Positions 7,420 through 16,037 are shown, numbered from the stretch's first letter. The stretch is 35,149 bases of DNA from JALHSV01 sp964553535 (GCA_964553535.1 CAZKLK010000003.1:1-35149), one strand, 5' to 3'. Translations and numbers: made by a program. Notes: generated by a model from the letters alone, not told the origin.

Positions 7420-7829
7420 ACGCTTTTGGCATATTTGAGGTGAGCGCATCAGCGCTCGAAGCGCAAAGACAGAGAATGAACGTGATAGCATCAAATATGG
7501 CGAATGTCCATTCAACAAGGACCGAGGAGGGTGGACCATACCGAAGAAAGGACGTGGTTTTTTCTGCCCTGACAGTAGCGTCAAATCCCGGGATGCTTGA
7601 AGGGGTCAAGGTGGCTGATATTACGATAGATGCCTCGCCGTTGAAGGCCGTTTACGACCCGGGACATCCGGATGCCGACAAAGAAGGCAACGTATCCATG
7701 CCTAACATTAATATCATTGAAGAAATGGTTAACATGATGATGGCCTACAGGGCATATGAAGCGTCGGTATCAGCTTTCGCCATGTCAAAGGCGATGTTCA
7801 TGAAGACCCTGGAACTGGGGAGGGTATAA
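7416..7829 (+). CDS. flgC: Flagellar proximal rod protein FlgC
   Basis: This is a 137-residue rod protein of normal length. It begins with the heptad-like segment MNAFGIFEVSASALEAQRQR and the conserved ASNMANVHSTRTEEGGPYRR. It ends with the rod/hook C-terminal helix MPNINIIEEMVNMMMAYRAYEASVSAF. It is exported and stacks with FlgB in the proximal rod. The start overlaps flgB (ATGA) and the stop overlaps the fliE start (TAATG), so the three small rod genes are translationally coupled. Confidence 0.93.
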   Translation: MNAFGIFEVSASALEAQRQRMNVIASNMANVHSTRTEEGGPYRRKDVVFSALTVASNPGMLEGVKVADITIDASPLKAVYDPGHPDADKEGNVSMPNINIIEEMVNMMMAYRAYEASVSAFAMSKAMFMKTLELGRV

Positions 7830-8116
7830 TGGCTGACGCAACGATTACAGGACTGAATGCGGCGAAAGGGTTTTCTTCCCACATAAGCAAGAATGAAGCA
7901 TCAAAGGGCTTTGACAGGATAATGCAGGACACCATAGGGAAACTGTACCAGATACAGAACGATGCCGAGAAAGCTGTGCAAGACCTTGCCTCGGGCACGG
8001 ATGTAACACAGGCTATTATTGCGATGGAAAAGGCGGACATGTCGTTTCAGCTGATGGTAGAGGTGAGGAACAAACTACTGAGCGCGTATGAAGAAGTCAT
8101 GAGGATGCAGATATAG
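7829..8116 (+). CDS. fliE: Rod-MS ring adaptor FliE
   Basis: This 95-residue protein matches the normal size of FliE. Its second half is the conserved helical region: AEKAVQDLASGTDVTQAIIA, then MEKADMSFQLMVEVRNKLLS and AYEEVMRMQI. FliE links the MS ring (FliF) to the rod and is among the earliest exported substrates. The stop codon shares a base with the GTG start of fliF, so the partner proteins are made from coupled reading frames. Confidence 0.93.
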   Translation: MADATITGLNAAKGFSSHISKNEASKGFDRIMQDTIGKLYQIQNDAEKAVQDLASGTDVTQAIIAMEKADMSFQLMVEVRNKLLSAYEEVMRMQI

Positions 8117-9648
8117 TGTTGAACATAGCTGCAGTCAGCGACCAGTTCAAGACTCTCCCGATGAAGAAAAAGCTGATGGTGCTCGCCGTGCTTGTCTTTG
8201 CGCTCACCTCAATGATCCTAATATTTACCTGGGTTCAGCGGGCTGACTACCAGGTGCTCTATTCTCAATTAAGCGAAGAGGATGCAGGGTTGATCATCCA
8301 GAAGCTGAAGGAACAGAAAATTCCTTATAAGACTGAAGTCGGGAAGATATTGGTTCCCTCCGACAAGGTTCATGAAATCAGGCTCAACCTTGCAAGCCAG
8401 GGACTCCCCCAGGGTGGTGGGGTTGGGTTCGAGCTTTTTGACAAGACAAGCTTCACAATGACGGACTTTGTCCAGAAACTGAACTACAGGAGGGCATTGC
8501 AGGGAGAGCTCTCACGGACTATAAGGGCATTTTCCGAAGTTGAACAATGCAGGGTGCATATATCAGTACCCGAAAAATCTCTTTTTACAAGAAATGACGA
8601 AAGGCCAAAGGCATCTGTGCTTGTCAAGTTCAAACAAGGGAGGAGCCTCACCCAGGGGCAGGTTCAGGGGATAGTGCATCTTGTTGCCAGCAGCGTTGAA
8701 GGTCTCAATGCAAAAGATGTCGCGGTGGTTGATAACCGCGGTGAAATGCTGACAGCACATGCCGACGAAACTACCGGCATTACCAGCAGCCAGATCGAAT
8801 ATCAGCGGAATATCGAGAAAGACCTGGAGAACAGAATCATGGGAATTCTGGAGCCGGTAGTCGGAAAGGAAAAGGCGAGGGCAAAGGTTGCCGCAGAGAT
8901 TGATTTCACAAAGATAGAAAAGACTGAAGAACGCTATGATCCCGACAGTCAGGTGGCAAGGAGTGAGCAGAAGACTGTTGAGAAGACCATGAATGGCAAC
9001 AGGGGAGGAGTGCCGGGAGTTTCATCCAACCTGCCGGGCAAGACAACAACACAGGTTGCCGCATCACAAGGGGAGTCAGAGAAAAAGAGTGAAACAATCA
9101 ATTATGAGATCAGCAGGATAACAAGCCATATCGTCGGCGCCTCGGGAGAGATTAAAAGACAATCTGTCGTAGTTCTCGTAGACGGGATCTATGCTGCGCA
9201 ACAGGGAACCAAGGAAAAAACCTATACCCCGCGCACAGAGGAGCAGATGAGCCAGCTGGAGGAAATGGTGAAAAAGGCTGTTGGCTTCAAACCGGACAGG
9301 GGTGATGAGGTGAGGGTAGTCAATATGCAATTTGAGGCTTCAGGTCAGGAAGAACTGCCTGCGCCCAGGAAAGAGCTGGTACCCCTCGTCCTCACGATCG
9401 GGAAGTACCTCGTGCCGGTTGCAGTCCTGGCACTCCTGATACTCCTAATTGTGCGGCCGCTTATCAAGGCGATTACGATCCCGTCTCTTACACAGCAACC
9501 CCACCTAAACTTCCCCCAGACTGTCTCCGAGATCGAGAAGAAGATGGAGATTTCCGGCACCCCTTCTATTGAAAATATTATCGAATGGACGAAGAAGAAC
9601 CCGAAAGAAGCAACGAATCTTGTGAAGAACTGGCTGGAAGAAAGATAG
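8116..9648 (+). CDS. fliF: Flagellar MS-ring protein FliF
   Basis: This 510-residue protein has two membrane segments (about 20-40 and 424-446) flanking a large periplasmic region with the ring-building YscJ/FliF motifs. Examples are QVLYSQLSEEDAGLIIQKLK and RRALQGELSRTIRAFSEVEQ. After the second segment comes a cytoplasmic tail of about 64 residues ending in NPKEATNLVKNWLEER, the FliG-binding tail. The GTG start overlaps the fliE stop; ATGAGGATG about ten bases upstream can serve as a ribosome site. FliF forms the membrane ring that nucleates the basal body and houses the export gate. Confidence 0.95.
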   Translation: MLNIAAVSDQFKTLPMKKKLMVLAVLVFALTSMILIFTWVQRADYQVLYSQLSEEDAGLIIQKLKEQKIPYKTEVGKILVPSDKVHEIRLNLASQGLPQGGGVGFELFDKTSFTMTDFVQKLNYRRALQGELSRTIRAFSEVEQCRVHISVPEKSLFTRNDERPKASVLVKFKQGRSLTQGQVQGIVHLVASSVEGLNAKDVAVVDNRGEMLTAHADETTGITSSQIEYQRNIEKDLENRIMGILEPVVGKEKARAKVAAEIDFTKIEKTEERYDPDSQVARSEQKTVEKTMNGNRGGVPGVSSNLPGKTTTQVAASQGESEKKSETINYEISRITSHIVGASGEIKRQSVVVLVDGIYAAQQGTKEKTYTPRTEEQMSQLEEMVKKAVGFKPDRGDEVRVVNMQFEASGQEELPAPRKELVPLVLTIGKYLVPVAVLALLILLIVRPLIKAITIPSLTQQPHLNFPQTVSEIEKKMEISGTPSIENIIEWTKKNPKEATNLVKNWLEER

Positions 9649-9649
9649 A

Positions 9650-10633
9650 ATGCCACTCGGCGGATATGAAAAAGCTGCTATTTTCCTGAGCTCCATCGGA
9701 GAGGACGCAGCTTCTGAGGTTCTGAAATACCTTGATGAGAAGGATATAGGCAAGATTTCGATGCATATGACAAGAATGAAGACAGTCAAGCGAAGCAGCG
9801 TAAACGAGGTACTCAAAGAGGCGGTTGAGATCATCTCAAAGGGCGACATCCATATTGAAGGCGAAGAATTCGTCAGGAAAGTTCTTTCCAGAAGGCTCGG
9901 TGAAGAGGAGGCAAAAAAAATCCTTGAGATGGCAACTGCCGAGAGCCCGCTCGATGCCATTAAGTGGATTGACTCAAAGACTCTATCAAACTTTCTTGTC
10001 GGGGAACATCCGCAGACGATAGCACTCATCATATGCCTTCTTGAACCCTTTCAGGGGGCCAGGGTGCTCAGCTCACTGCCTGCAAAACTCATGGCTGATG
10101 TTGCAATGAGGATTGCAACAACGGAGAGGATACCGCAGAGTGCAATCGAAGAGATAAACGAAGTTATAAGGGATCAACTGGATATCGGCAGAGGCAAGGA
10201 CAGGCAACTCGGGGGTGTAAAAACGATTGCCGAGATTCTCAATCAATGCAGCAAGACACACGAAGAGATGATTTTTGAGAAAATTAGCTCACAGAACAAT
10301 CCTCTCGCAGAATCCATCAGGCAACATATGTTCGTCTTTGAAGATCTTGTTAATGTGGATGACAGGGGCGTCCAGGCGATTCTGAAAGAGATAAGCACCG
10401 AAGACCTCACACTTGCACTCAAGACAACATCCGAGGCACTGAAGGGAAAAATATTCAAGAACATGTCCCAGCGGGCAGTGCAGATACTCAAGGAAGAGAT
10501 TCAGGCAAGAGGACCTGCGCGGGTATCCGATGTGGAGAAGGCCCAGCAGAATATAGTAAATATTGCCCGGCGCCTGGAAAAAGAAGGCAAGTTATTCCTT
10601 TCCGGCAAAGGGGGTGAAGACCTTGTTGCCTGA
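9650..10633 (+). CDS. fliG: Flagellar motor switch protein FliG
   Basis: At 327 residues this is the expected size. All three FliG parts are visible. The N-terminal FliF-binding region starts YEKAAIFLSSIGEDA. The middle domain has the GEHPQTIALI motif (118-127). The C-terminal domain carries the charged torque helix DRGVQAILKEISTEDLTLAL and SQRAVQILKEEIQARGPARV. FliG couples stator ion flow to rotation and sits on the FliF tail. The start is one base after the fliF stop. The 3' end contains the AGGGGGTGA (10609-10617) that serves as ribosome site for fliH. Confidence 0.95.
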   Translation: MPLGGYEKAAIFLSSIGEDAASEVLKYLDEKDIGKISMHMTRMKTVKRSSVNEVLKEAVEIISKGDIHIEGEEFVRKVLSRRLGEEEAKKILEMATAESPLDAIKWIDSKTLSNFLVGEHPQTIALIICLLEPFQGARVLSSLPAKLMADVAMRIATTERIPQSAIEEINEVIRDQLDIGRGKDRQLGGVKTIAEILNQCSKTHEEMIFEKISSQNNPLAESIRQHMFVFEDLVNVDDRGVQAILKEISTEDLTLALKTTSEALKGKIFKNMSQRAVQILKEEIQARGPARVSDVEKAQQNIVNIARRLEKEGKLFLSGKGGEDLVA

Positions 10634-11243
10634 GAGCAGGCGACTCGCCCTGAAAAACGTAGAACCATACCGCATGCCAAGCCTTGAGCAGACAGCTCCG
10701 AAAAAACCCGAAGAAGACTCACTTTCATCAATTCACAAGGCCGAGGCTATCGAGCGTGAGGGATACGAAAAGGGATTTGCGGCTGGGGAAAAGGCTGGAT
10801 ATTCCATCGGGGAGCAGAAGGCACAAATTCTTGTCGAGAAACTTGAAACAGTCCTCAATGAGTTGGCTGACATGAAAAAAAACCTGGTCAAAGAGCTGGA
10901 GCCTCAGCTGATTGCATTGGCTTTCGGCATAGCCCGGAGAATTATCCTCAGAGAATTGACATTTAATCCCGATGAAATTGTGCATATAACAAGAGAAGCA
11001 CTCAAAAAGGTGAGCAGGACAGGCCGGATTACGATTACAATCCATCCATCCATCTATGACCTTTTCATGGCTCACAGGCCTGAACTGCTTTCCGTCCATC
11101 CTGACATCGTCTTTGATACAGATCCGTCGGTTCCGGCAACCGGCTCTGTGGTAGTCGGACAAGCTGAAGCCGTGGTGACTGATATTGAAGAGCAGTTGAA
11201 TAACCTTTTCCGCGATCTGGAGAATGAACATGGCGGAAATTGA
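10623..11243 (+). CDS. fliH: Flagellar export stator-stalk protein FliH
   Basis: I choose TTG 10623 (206 residues) because AGGGGGTGA ends five bases before it; the adjacent TTG 10626 is equally possible and ATG 10674 lacks a ribosome site. An early region rich in glycine and charge, EGYEKGFAAGEKAGYSIGEQ, is the typical FliH/YscL G-x-x-x-G repeat helix. A long coiled coil and the conserved C-terminal HrpE/YscL domain with IHPSIYDLF follow, then DIVFDTDPSVPATGSVVV. FliH anchors and regulates the FliI ATPase at the export gate. It overlaps fliG by 11 bases and fliI by 14 bases. Confidence 0.88.
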   Translation: MLPESRRLALKNVEPYRMPSLEQTAPKKPEEDSLSSIHKAEAIEREGYEKGFAAGEKAGYSIGEQKAQILVEKLETVLNELADMKKNLVKELEPQLIALAFGIARRIILRELTFNPDEIVHITREALKKVSRTGRITITIHPSIYDLFMAHRPELLSVHPDIVFDTDPSVPATGSVVVGQAEAVVTDIEEQLNNLFRDLENEHGGN

Positions 11244-12558
11244 CCTGCTTCCCTATATAAAATCACTCCCGGATATTGACCCGTTGAAAGTGTATGGCAG
11301 GGTGGTAGAAATTACAGGGATCATCATCAAGGCAACAGGGGTAAAAGCAAGCATTGGTGAATCGTGCAGAATATTCTCTGATAGGACTATTGCCATCGAT
11401 GCAGAGGTTGTGGGATTCCGTGATGATAAGGTTCTGCTTATGGGTATAGGAGATCTTACAGGAATAGGCATAGGAAGCAGGGTTCTTCCTGTTCACAATA
11501 AAGTCTGTGTGACAGTTGCTCCCTCGCTCAAGGGCAGAGTAATCAATGATAAAGGGGAGCCCCTTGATGGAAAAGGTCCTGTTGAAGGAACCGGTTGTCC
11601 TCTCCTTTCAGGCTCTCCGAATCCTCTCAAGAGGCAACGGATTTCTGAACCTCTTGACCTCGGGATCAGGTCTATCAACGGTCTTCTGACATGCGGAAAG
11701 GGGCAGAGGTTGGGAATCATGTCAGGCTCCGGTGTTGGCAAGAGTGTCCTGCTCGGAATGATTGCAAGGTATTCATCAGCCTCGGCAAACGTTATTGCAC
11801 TTGTTGGCGAAAGAGGAAGGGAGGTCCGGGAATTTATCGAAAAGGATCTCGGTGAAGAAGGGCTGGAGAAATCAGTAGTGGTTGTCTCAACGTCGGAACA
11901 GCCGCCTATCGCAAAGGTCAGGGCTGCGCTTGCCTCAACAGCCATAGCAGAGTATTTCCTTCGTAGAGGGGAAGACGTGCTGCTCCTCATGGACTCCCTG
12001 ACCCGCGTTGCACAGGCACAGCGTGAAATAGGGCTTGCTATAGGAGAGCCGCCAACCTCCAAGGGGTATACTCCATCAGTCTTTACACTCCTTCCGAAGC
12101 TCCTTGAGAGGGTTGGGAGATCGGAACATAGCGGTAGCATTACAGGAATTTATACAGTCCTTGTTGAAGGCGATGATCTCTCGGATCCGGTAGCGGATGC
12201 GGCGAGAGCGCTGCTCGATGGACACATAGTATTGTCAAGAGAACTGGCTCTTGAAAATCATTACCCGTCTATCGATGTGCTCCAGAGCATTAGCAGAGTG
12301 ATGCCTGATATCGTAGAGGAAAGGCACAAGGAATATGTCTCAAAATTCATTGAGACACTTGCTGTATACAAGAAATTCGAAGATATGATCAATCTCGGCG
12401 CATATAAGGAAGGTACAAATCCCAAACTTGATTATTCAATGAAGATGCTCGAGAGGCTGAGAAAATACTTAAAACAGGGAGTGTCAGAGAGAGTGGATTT
12501 ATCGGACAGCCTTCAGGATCTCTATCTTATTTTTGATGAAGCAAAGAACCCCGAATGA
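11230..12558 (+). CDS. fliI: Flagellar export ATPase FliI
   Basis: This 442-residue protein is an F1-like ATPase. The Walker A is GSGVGKS (about 166-172), followed by ALVGERGREVREF and Walker B LLLMDSLTRVAQAQREIG, all typical of FliI rather than F1 beta. I prefer ATG 11230 over ATG 11224, because GGAG at 11219-11222 is seven bases from the former and one base from the latter. FliI hexamerises under the export gate with FliH and FliJ and helps unfold and deliver substrates. It overlaps both fliH and fliJ. Confidence 0.95.
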   Translation: MAEIDLLPYIKSLPDIDPLKVYGRVVEITGIIIKATGVKASIGESCRIFSDRTIAIDAEVVGFRDDKVLLMGIGDLTGIGIGSRVLPVHNKVCVTVAPSLKGRVINDKGEPLDGKGPVEGTGCPLLSGSPNPLKRQRISEPLDLGIRSINGLLTCGKGQRLGIMSGSGVGKSVLLGMIARYSSASANVIALVGERGREVREFIEKDLGEEGLEKSVVVVSTSEQPPIAKVRAALASTAIAEYFLRRGEDVLLLMDSLTRVAQAQREIGLAIGEPPTSKGYTPSVFTLLPKLLERVGRSEHSGSITGIYTVLVEGDDLSDPVADAARALLDGHIVLSRELALENHYPSIDVLQSISRVMPDIVEERHKEYVSKFIETLAVYKKFEDMINLGAYKEGTNPKLDYSMKMLERLRKYLKQGVSERVDLSDSLQDLYLIFDEAKNPE

Positions 12559-12992
12559 AAAAAGATATCTTAAAAAAAGTTCTCGATTTGAAAGGGTTTA
12601 CAAAAAACCAGCTCGAAATATCGGTCAAGAGCAGCAAGGAGGCACTGGAGATCGAAAGCGCAAAACTCGATTGCACGGTCAGCATTTTTGACAGGACGGT
12701 TGAGGAATTCAACAGCAAACAGGGCAGCGCTGTGGTTAATGCTCAGGAACTTGATTACTTCTACAATTATTTTGCTTATCTTAACAGGCAGATAGAGCAG
12801 CAAAAGCATACCGTCACAGAGAAGATCACCGAGGTTGAACTCAGGCAAAAGGCGTTGATGAATGCGCACAGGGAAAAGCGTCTCTGTGAGGTTCTATACG
12901 AAAAAATTGCAGATGACAGGGTAAGGGAAACACTGAAAATTGAACAGAAAGAGGCAGACTTCAAGTTCATTTCCCGAAAGTCCAGAAGATGA
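12555..12992 (+). CDS. fliJ: Flagellar export chaperone/stalk protein FliJ
   Basis: This 145-residue protein is almost entirely a two-helix coiled coil, rich in K, E, Q and L. It begins MKKDILKKVLDLKGFTKNQL and ends in a basic segment KFISRKSRR. Sequence conservation in FliJ is low. Assignment rests on length, coiled-coil character and position directly after fliI with an ATGA overlap. FliJ is the central stalk of the FliI hexamer and contacts FlhA. Confidence 0.82.
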   Translation: MKKDILKKVLDLKGFTKNQLEISVKSSKEALEIESAKLDCTVSIFDRTVEEFNSKQGSAVVNAQELDYFYNYFAYLNRQIEQQKHTVTEKITEVELRQKALMNAHREKRLCEVLYEKIADDRVRETLKIEQKEADFKFISRKSRR

Positions 12993-13501
12993 GGGGAGAA
13001 GCATATAAGATGCGTTGCCCAATAAACTCCGGCTTCCTCATGCTTTTTGTTCTTCTGTTCACATTGATTTCTTTTTTCCATGCCGGGCCGGTCCTGGCAC
13101 AGGACGATATGATACTCTTTATACAGAAGAAGCAGCGGGAACTGAAAGAGAGGGAGGAGTCGCTGGAAAGAAATGAAGAGAGGCTCAAAGCTTTCAAGAA
13201 AGACATCGATGAAAGAATAGACAAATATGAAAAGCTTCTAACCCAGCTCGAAGCCGCCTTGAAGAAAATAGAGCAGGTTCAGGAAGAAAAAATCGATAAT
13301 GTTGTGAAAGTTTACGAAGTGATGCCACCTGAGGAGGCAGCAACAAGGCTGTCTGATTTGCCCGAGGGTACCGCAGTGAAAATCATTCATAAAATGAAAC
13401 CGAAAAAGGCGGGGCCAATCATGGCTTATATGGACTCAAAAAAGGTTGCTTCACTTACCGAACGCATGACAACGTTAGAGAAATATTTTCCTGCTCAATG
13501 A
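12989..13501 (+). CDS. MotE-like exported coiled-coil protein (MgtE N-domain type)
   Basis: This 170-residue protein starts with a signal peptide or membrane anchor; the hydrophobic core is LMLFVLLFTLISFFHAG, with a plausible cut after VLAQ. A charged coiled coil follows (about 45-105, QKKQRELKEREESLERNEER). The C-terminal ~60 residues match the MgtE-N/MotE pattern: YEVMPPEEAATRLSDLPEG and IIHKMKPKKAGPIMAYMDSK. MotE in rhizobia is a periplasmic chaperone for a motility protein, and homologues commonly follow fliJ. Start 12989 overlaps fliJ (ATGA); ATG 13010 is an alternative that still keeps the signal peptide. Partner here is unknown, and no stator gene is present in the window. Confidence 0.75.
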   Translation: MRGEAYKMRCPINSGFLMLFVLLFTLISFFHAGPVLAQDDMILFIQKKQRELKEREESLERNEERLKAFKKDIDERIDKYEKLLTQLEAALKKIEQVQEEKIDNVVKVYEVMPPEEAATRLSDLPEGTAVKIIHKMKPKKAGPIMAYMDSKKVASLTERMTTLEKYFPAQ

Positions 13502-13700
13502 AATATTTTCACCTTTTTCCGCTATTTCAATAGAAGACAAAAATATCCCCAATTCATAAACAAGATCATCCCGTCAAGCAAGTCGATCGCGGATCAGCAT
13601 TAGAAGCCGATCAGCAGGGGTAACTTATCCACTCCGTCATCGGGGGAAGCATCTTAACCGGTGATTTCTAACCTGGCATATTACTTGTTTTAGTACCGGC
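13502..13700 (+). promoter_or_regulatory. Intergenic control region before fliK with sigma-54 promoter at 13673-13689
   Basis: This 199-base gap has no gene. At 13674-13689, TGGCATATTACTTGTT matches the sigma-54 consensus, with TGGCA and TTG in register (GG 13675-13676; the -12 pair is GT rather than GC). The predicted transcription start is about 13700, directly at the GTG of fliK. Upstream, GATCAGCA is repeated at 13592-13599 and 13609-13616, about 60-80 bases before the -24 box, which could be an enhancer site. No GTCA-N6-TGAC dyad and no intrinsic terminator for the preceding operon were found. Confidence 0.55.
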
Positions 13701-15365
13701 GTGAACGTATTGCTGTCTATGATTTCTGAAACCGCTGATATGGTTGAACCGGCAGTTCAGCAATATCCTCACATATTCGAATCGCGGGCTGACCTCGTAG
13801 AATTCAGAAATCTGCTTGAAAAGTCACTTATTACCTCAGCGGGTGACAGACCGGCAACTTCTCCGGCACCAGTTTATGGAGCTGGAATGGATACCATCTC
13901 TGCTCTTTTGGAAAAAGGGGAATCGGCTTCCAAAGAAGGGGCTGCCAACCCGGGAATTTCTAAGACGGCTATAAATAATAACGATACATGTTCTAACACG
14001 TCCCCCTTTGTCCCCTCCTCTCCCCGGCGGGCCTGCGACTTTCAAGGGATGAGCGATTATCTTGTCCCTCCTCCCCCGGAGGGAGAGAGCAAGGGTGAGG
14101 GTGGACGCAGTCTTCCCCTCCTTAGTATCCCGGATGAGGCACCGGAAAAGCTGCCGGGGGGAACAGATACTGATCATATCCCCGCAGACAAACATCATTC
14201 CGGCGGGGTTTATACTGCTCCAGGGAATGAAATGCTTCACGTCTTGTTCCCTCAGTTCGAGTCTGACAATCAGGAAAGCGTTGAGGATGATATAGTGCCT
14301 GCGGATGGACTGAAAAGAGTGAACGATCAGACCGGCAATGAGCTTGAGCATGCTCCTGCTGACAGCGGCAAGAAAATGAATGTATCCCTGCCTGATCCGG
14401 GGATCGCCGATAATTTTTCAGGACAGCACCCGCAGTACAGCAGGGATAATGTCCAGCAGCAGACGGGTGTTGTTGGTCAGTCCTTACGAACATACCCGGA
14501 AGCAGGAATCCGGAGTTCCTTTGCACCTGAACCGGAAAATACTCAAATTCTTATTCGTGACAGTGGGAATGTTTCAGAGATATATCAGCCTGCCCTGGAA
14601 AATAACTATATGCTCATTTCACGATATTCAGAGCAGGAGGAGACAGAGATAACAAAAGTCGGCACCCTCTGCAATGCAACCGGGGATAACAGACTGTTGT
14701 CCGGGGAAGAACGGAACAAACCACTTGTTGTATCAGAAGAACCAATAACACCAATTCCTGCTAATAAACTGAGTGAGTCATATCCCGGCGCCCATATAAC
14801 ATCAATGTTTGTCCGCAGATTGGCTGTATCCGCCGGTGAGTTGTCACCGGACAATTGGCAACATGGCAATGAAAACAGGAGATTGCCAATAACCACTGAG
14901 GCAGCTCCTTCTGAAAATGTGATCCCCTATATTGAAAAAGCGGGCGGCCAGGAGAATGCTCAGGAGGTAAGCCCATTACAGGAACCTCCACGTATTTCCC
15001 ATGCTGAAGAGAATATACAGTCCATATTCAAAAAAGGCGATGCATCAATTGAGATCACTCTCGATACAGATGGCGCTGGGGAACTCAGGATTGACCTAAT
15101 ACTCAACAGGGGTGTGATTAATGCACAGATACAGACATCCGATGAGACCGGAAAGAATCTGATAGAGAGAAACCTCAGCGGATTACTCCAGTCGTTGATT
15201 CATGAAGGTCTCCAGGTTGGAAGCTTTTCGGTTTTCCTGAGAGGAAAAAGGGGCGGGATGAATGATGCCATGAGACAGGACGATTCAGGGATCATAAAGA
15301 TGTCACCCTTGGTCAACACGCAATATCACGCTCCAGCAAACGGATTAGTAAGCATCTTTGTCTGA
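13701..15365 (+). CDS. fliK: Flagellar hook-length control protein FliK
   Basis: This 554-residue protein has a long, poorly conserved, proline- and polar-rich N-terminal and middle part and a conserved Flg_hook domain near the C-terminus (about 444-530). That domain includes IEITLDTDGAGELRIDL and ERNLSGLLQSLIHEGLQVGS. Such architecture is standard for FliK, the secreted ruler that switches export specificity through FlhB. The GTG start lacks a clear ribosome site and coincides with the predicted sigma-54 transcript start; ATG 13719 is an alternative. Residues about 100-137 come from a GC-rich interspersed repeat inserted in frame, so that portion is unlikely to be conserved. It is followed by flgD after 11 bases. 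Confidence 0.88.
   Translation: MNVLLSMISETADMVEPAVQQYPHIFESRADLVEFRNLLEKSLITSAGDRPATSPAPVYGAGMDTISALLEKGESASKEGAANPGISKTAINNNDTCSNTSPFVPSSPRRACDFQGMSDYLVPPPPEGESKGEGGRSLPLLSIPDEAPEKLPGGTDTDHIPADKHHSGGVYTAPGNEMLHVLFPQFESDNQESVEDDIVPADGLKRVNDQTGNELEHAPADSGKKMNVSLPDPGIADNFSGQHPQYSRDNVQQQTGVVGQSLRTYPEAGIRSSFAPEPENTQILIRDSGNVSEIYQPALENNYMLISRYSEQEETEITKVGTLCNATGDNRLLSGEERNKPLVVSEEPITPIPANKLSESYPGAHITSMFVRRLAVSAGELSPDNWQHGNENRRLPITTEAAPSENVIPYIEKAGGQENAQEVSPLQEPPRISHAEENIQSIFKKGDASIEITLDTDGAGELRIDLILNRGVINAQIQTSDETGKNLIERNLSGLLQSLIHEGLQVGSFSVFLRGKRGGMNDAMRQDDSGIIKMSPLVNTQYHAPANGLVSIFV
13999..14110. repeat. GC/pyrimidine-rich interspersed repeat inside fliK
   Basis: The segment contrasts with its surroundings: CCCCTCCTCTCCCCGGCGGG, then TCCCTCC-TCCCCC-GGAGGGA (14065-14084, a perfect 7-bp hairpin) flanked by CTTG / CAAG, then AAGGGTGAGGGTGGACG. 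On alternative frames it reads LPRRERARVRV and LTLALSLRGRR, the sort of peptide that common bacterial intergenic repeats generate in spurious frames. It stays open in the fliK frame. It is best read as a small non-autonomous palindromic repeat that landed in the variable part of fliK. Confidence 0.6.
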
Positions 15366-15376
15366 AAGGAGGACAT

Positions 15377-16036
15377 ATGCAGATATCAGCAACCGGTGAC
15401 AGGAGCACGTTGTCGCAGGGCATGCCCGGGGACAAGACTCTTGGCAAGGATGATTTCCTGAAGCTGCTTGCAACGCAGTTGCGTTTTCAGAACCCACTCA
15501 ATCCTATGAACAGCACAGAGTTCACATCGCAGTTGGCACAGTTCAGTTCTCTCGAGCAGCTGTACAATGTCGGCGAGAAGTTAAATGATCTTCTCCTGTA
15601 CCAGAATTCCCTCCAGAATACGCTGACGGCCGGCCTTATCGGAAAAGTTGTAAGAATATCGGGCAACAAAGTTCTTCTGCAAGGAACTGCGGAAATAGGG
15701 TATTCTCTCGCACAGGAAGCTGTGAAAGGAACAATCCGCATACATGATCCCAGCGGAAGGCTCGTGAGGGAAATTTCACTGGCACATCAGGCGGCAAAGA
15801 ACCAGAGTGTCCTGTGGGACGGGAGGGATTCTTCGGGGAATACTCTTCCGGATGGCCAGTACTCATTCTCAATTGAAGCATTTGATGCGTCAGGGAATCA
15901 GGTCAGTGCAGAAACCATGACTTTCGGGACTGTTACAGGGATCACATTCGAAAACAACCTTACCTATCTCATCATTGATGAGCGGGTCAAGGTTCAGCTC
16001 AGCGATATTCAGGAAATAAAAGGAGGAGGTGTGTAA
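15377..16036 (+). CDS. flgD: Flagellar hook-cap protein FlgD
   Basis: This 219-residue protein has the classic FlgD N-terminus: KDDFLKLLATQLRFQNPLNP (residues 23-42), then MNSTEFTSQLAQFSSLEQLY. After a short segment comes a FlgD Ig-like domain containing RIHDPSGRLVREISL and WDGRDSSGNTLPDGQYSF. FlgD is exported and caps the growing hook so that FlgE can polymerise. AAAGGAGG 6-8 bases before the ATG is an excellent ribosome site. The stop lies just before the flgE ATG. Confidence 0.94.
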   Translation: MQISATGDRSTLSQGMPGDKTLGKDDFLKLLATQLRFQNPLNPMNSTEFTSQLAQFSSLEQLYNVGEKLNDLLLYQNSLQNTLTAGLIGKVVRISGNKVLLQGTAEIGYSLAQEAVKGTIRIHDPSGRLVREISLAHQAAKNQSVLWDGRDSSGNTLPDGQYSFSIEAFDASGNQVSAETMTFGTVTGITFENNLTYLIIDERVKVQLSDIQEIKGGGV

Positions 16037-16037
16037 T

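Noticed and set aside
11493..12140. Long minus-strand frame (215 codons) opposite fliI
   Set aside because: It lies wholly opposite a highly conserved ATPase gene, is serine/proline/arginine-rich, and has no recognisable domain; it is a codon-bias shadow.
13999..14110. fliK repeat segment as a CRISPR or transposase remnant
   Set aside because: There are no regularly spaced repeats and no transposase-like frame; it behaves as a small palindromic repeat.
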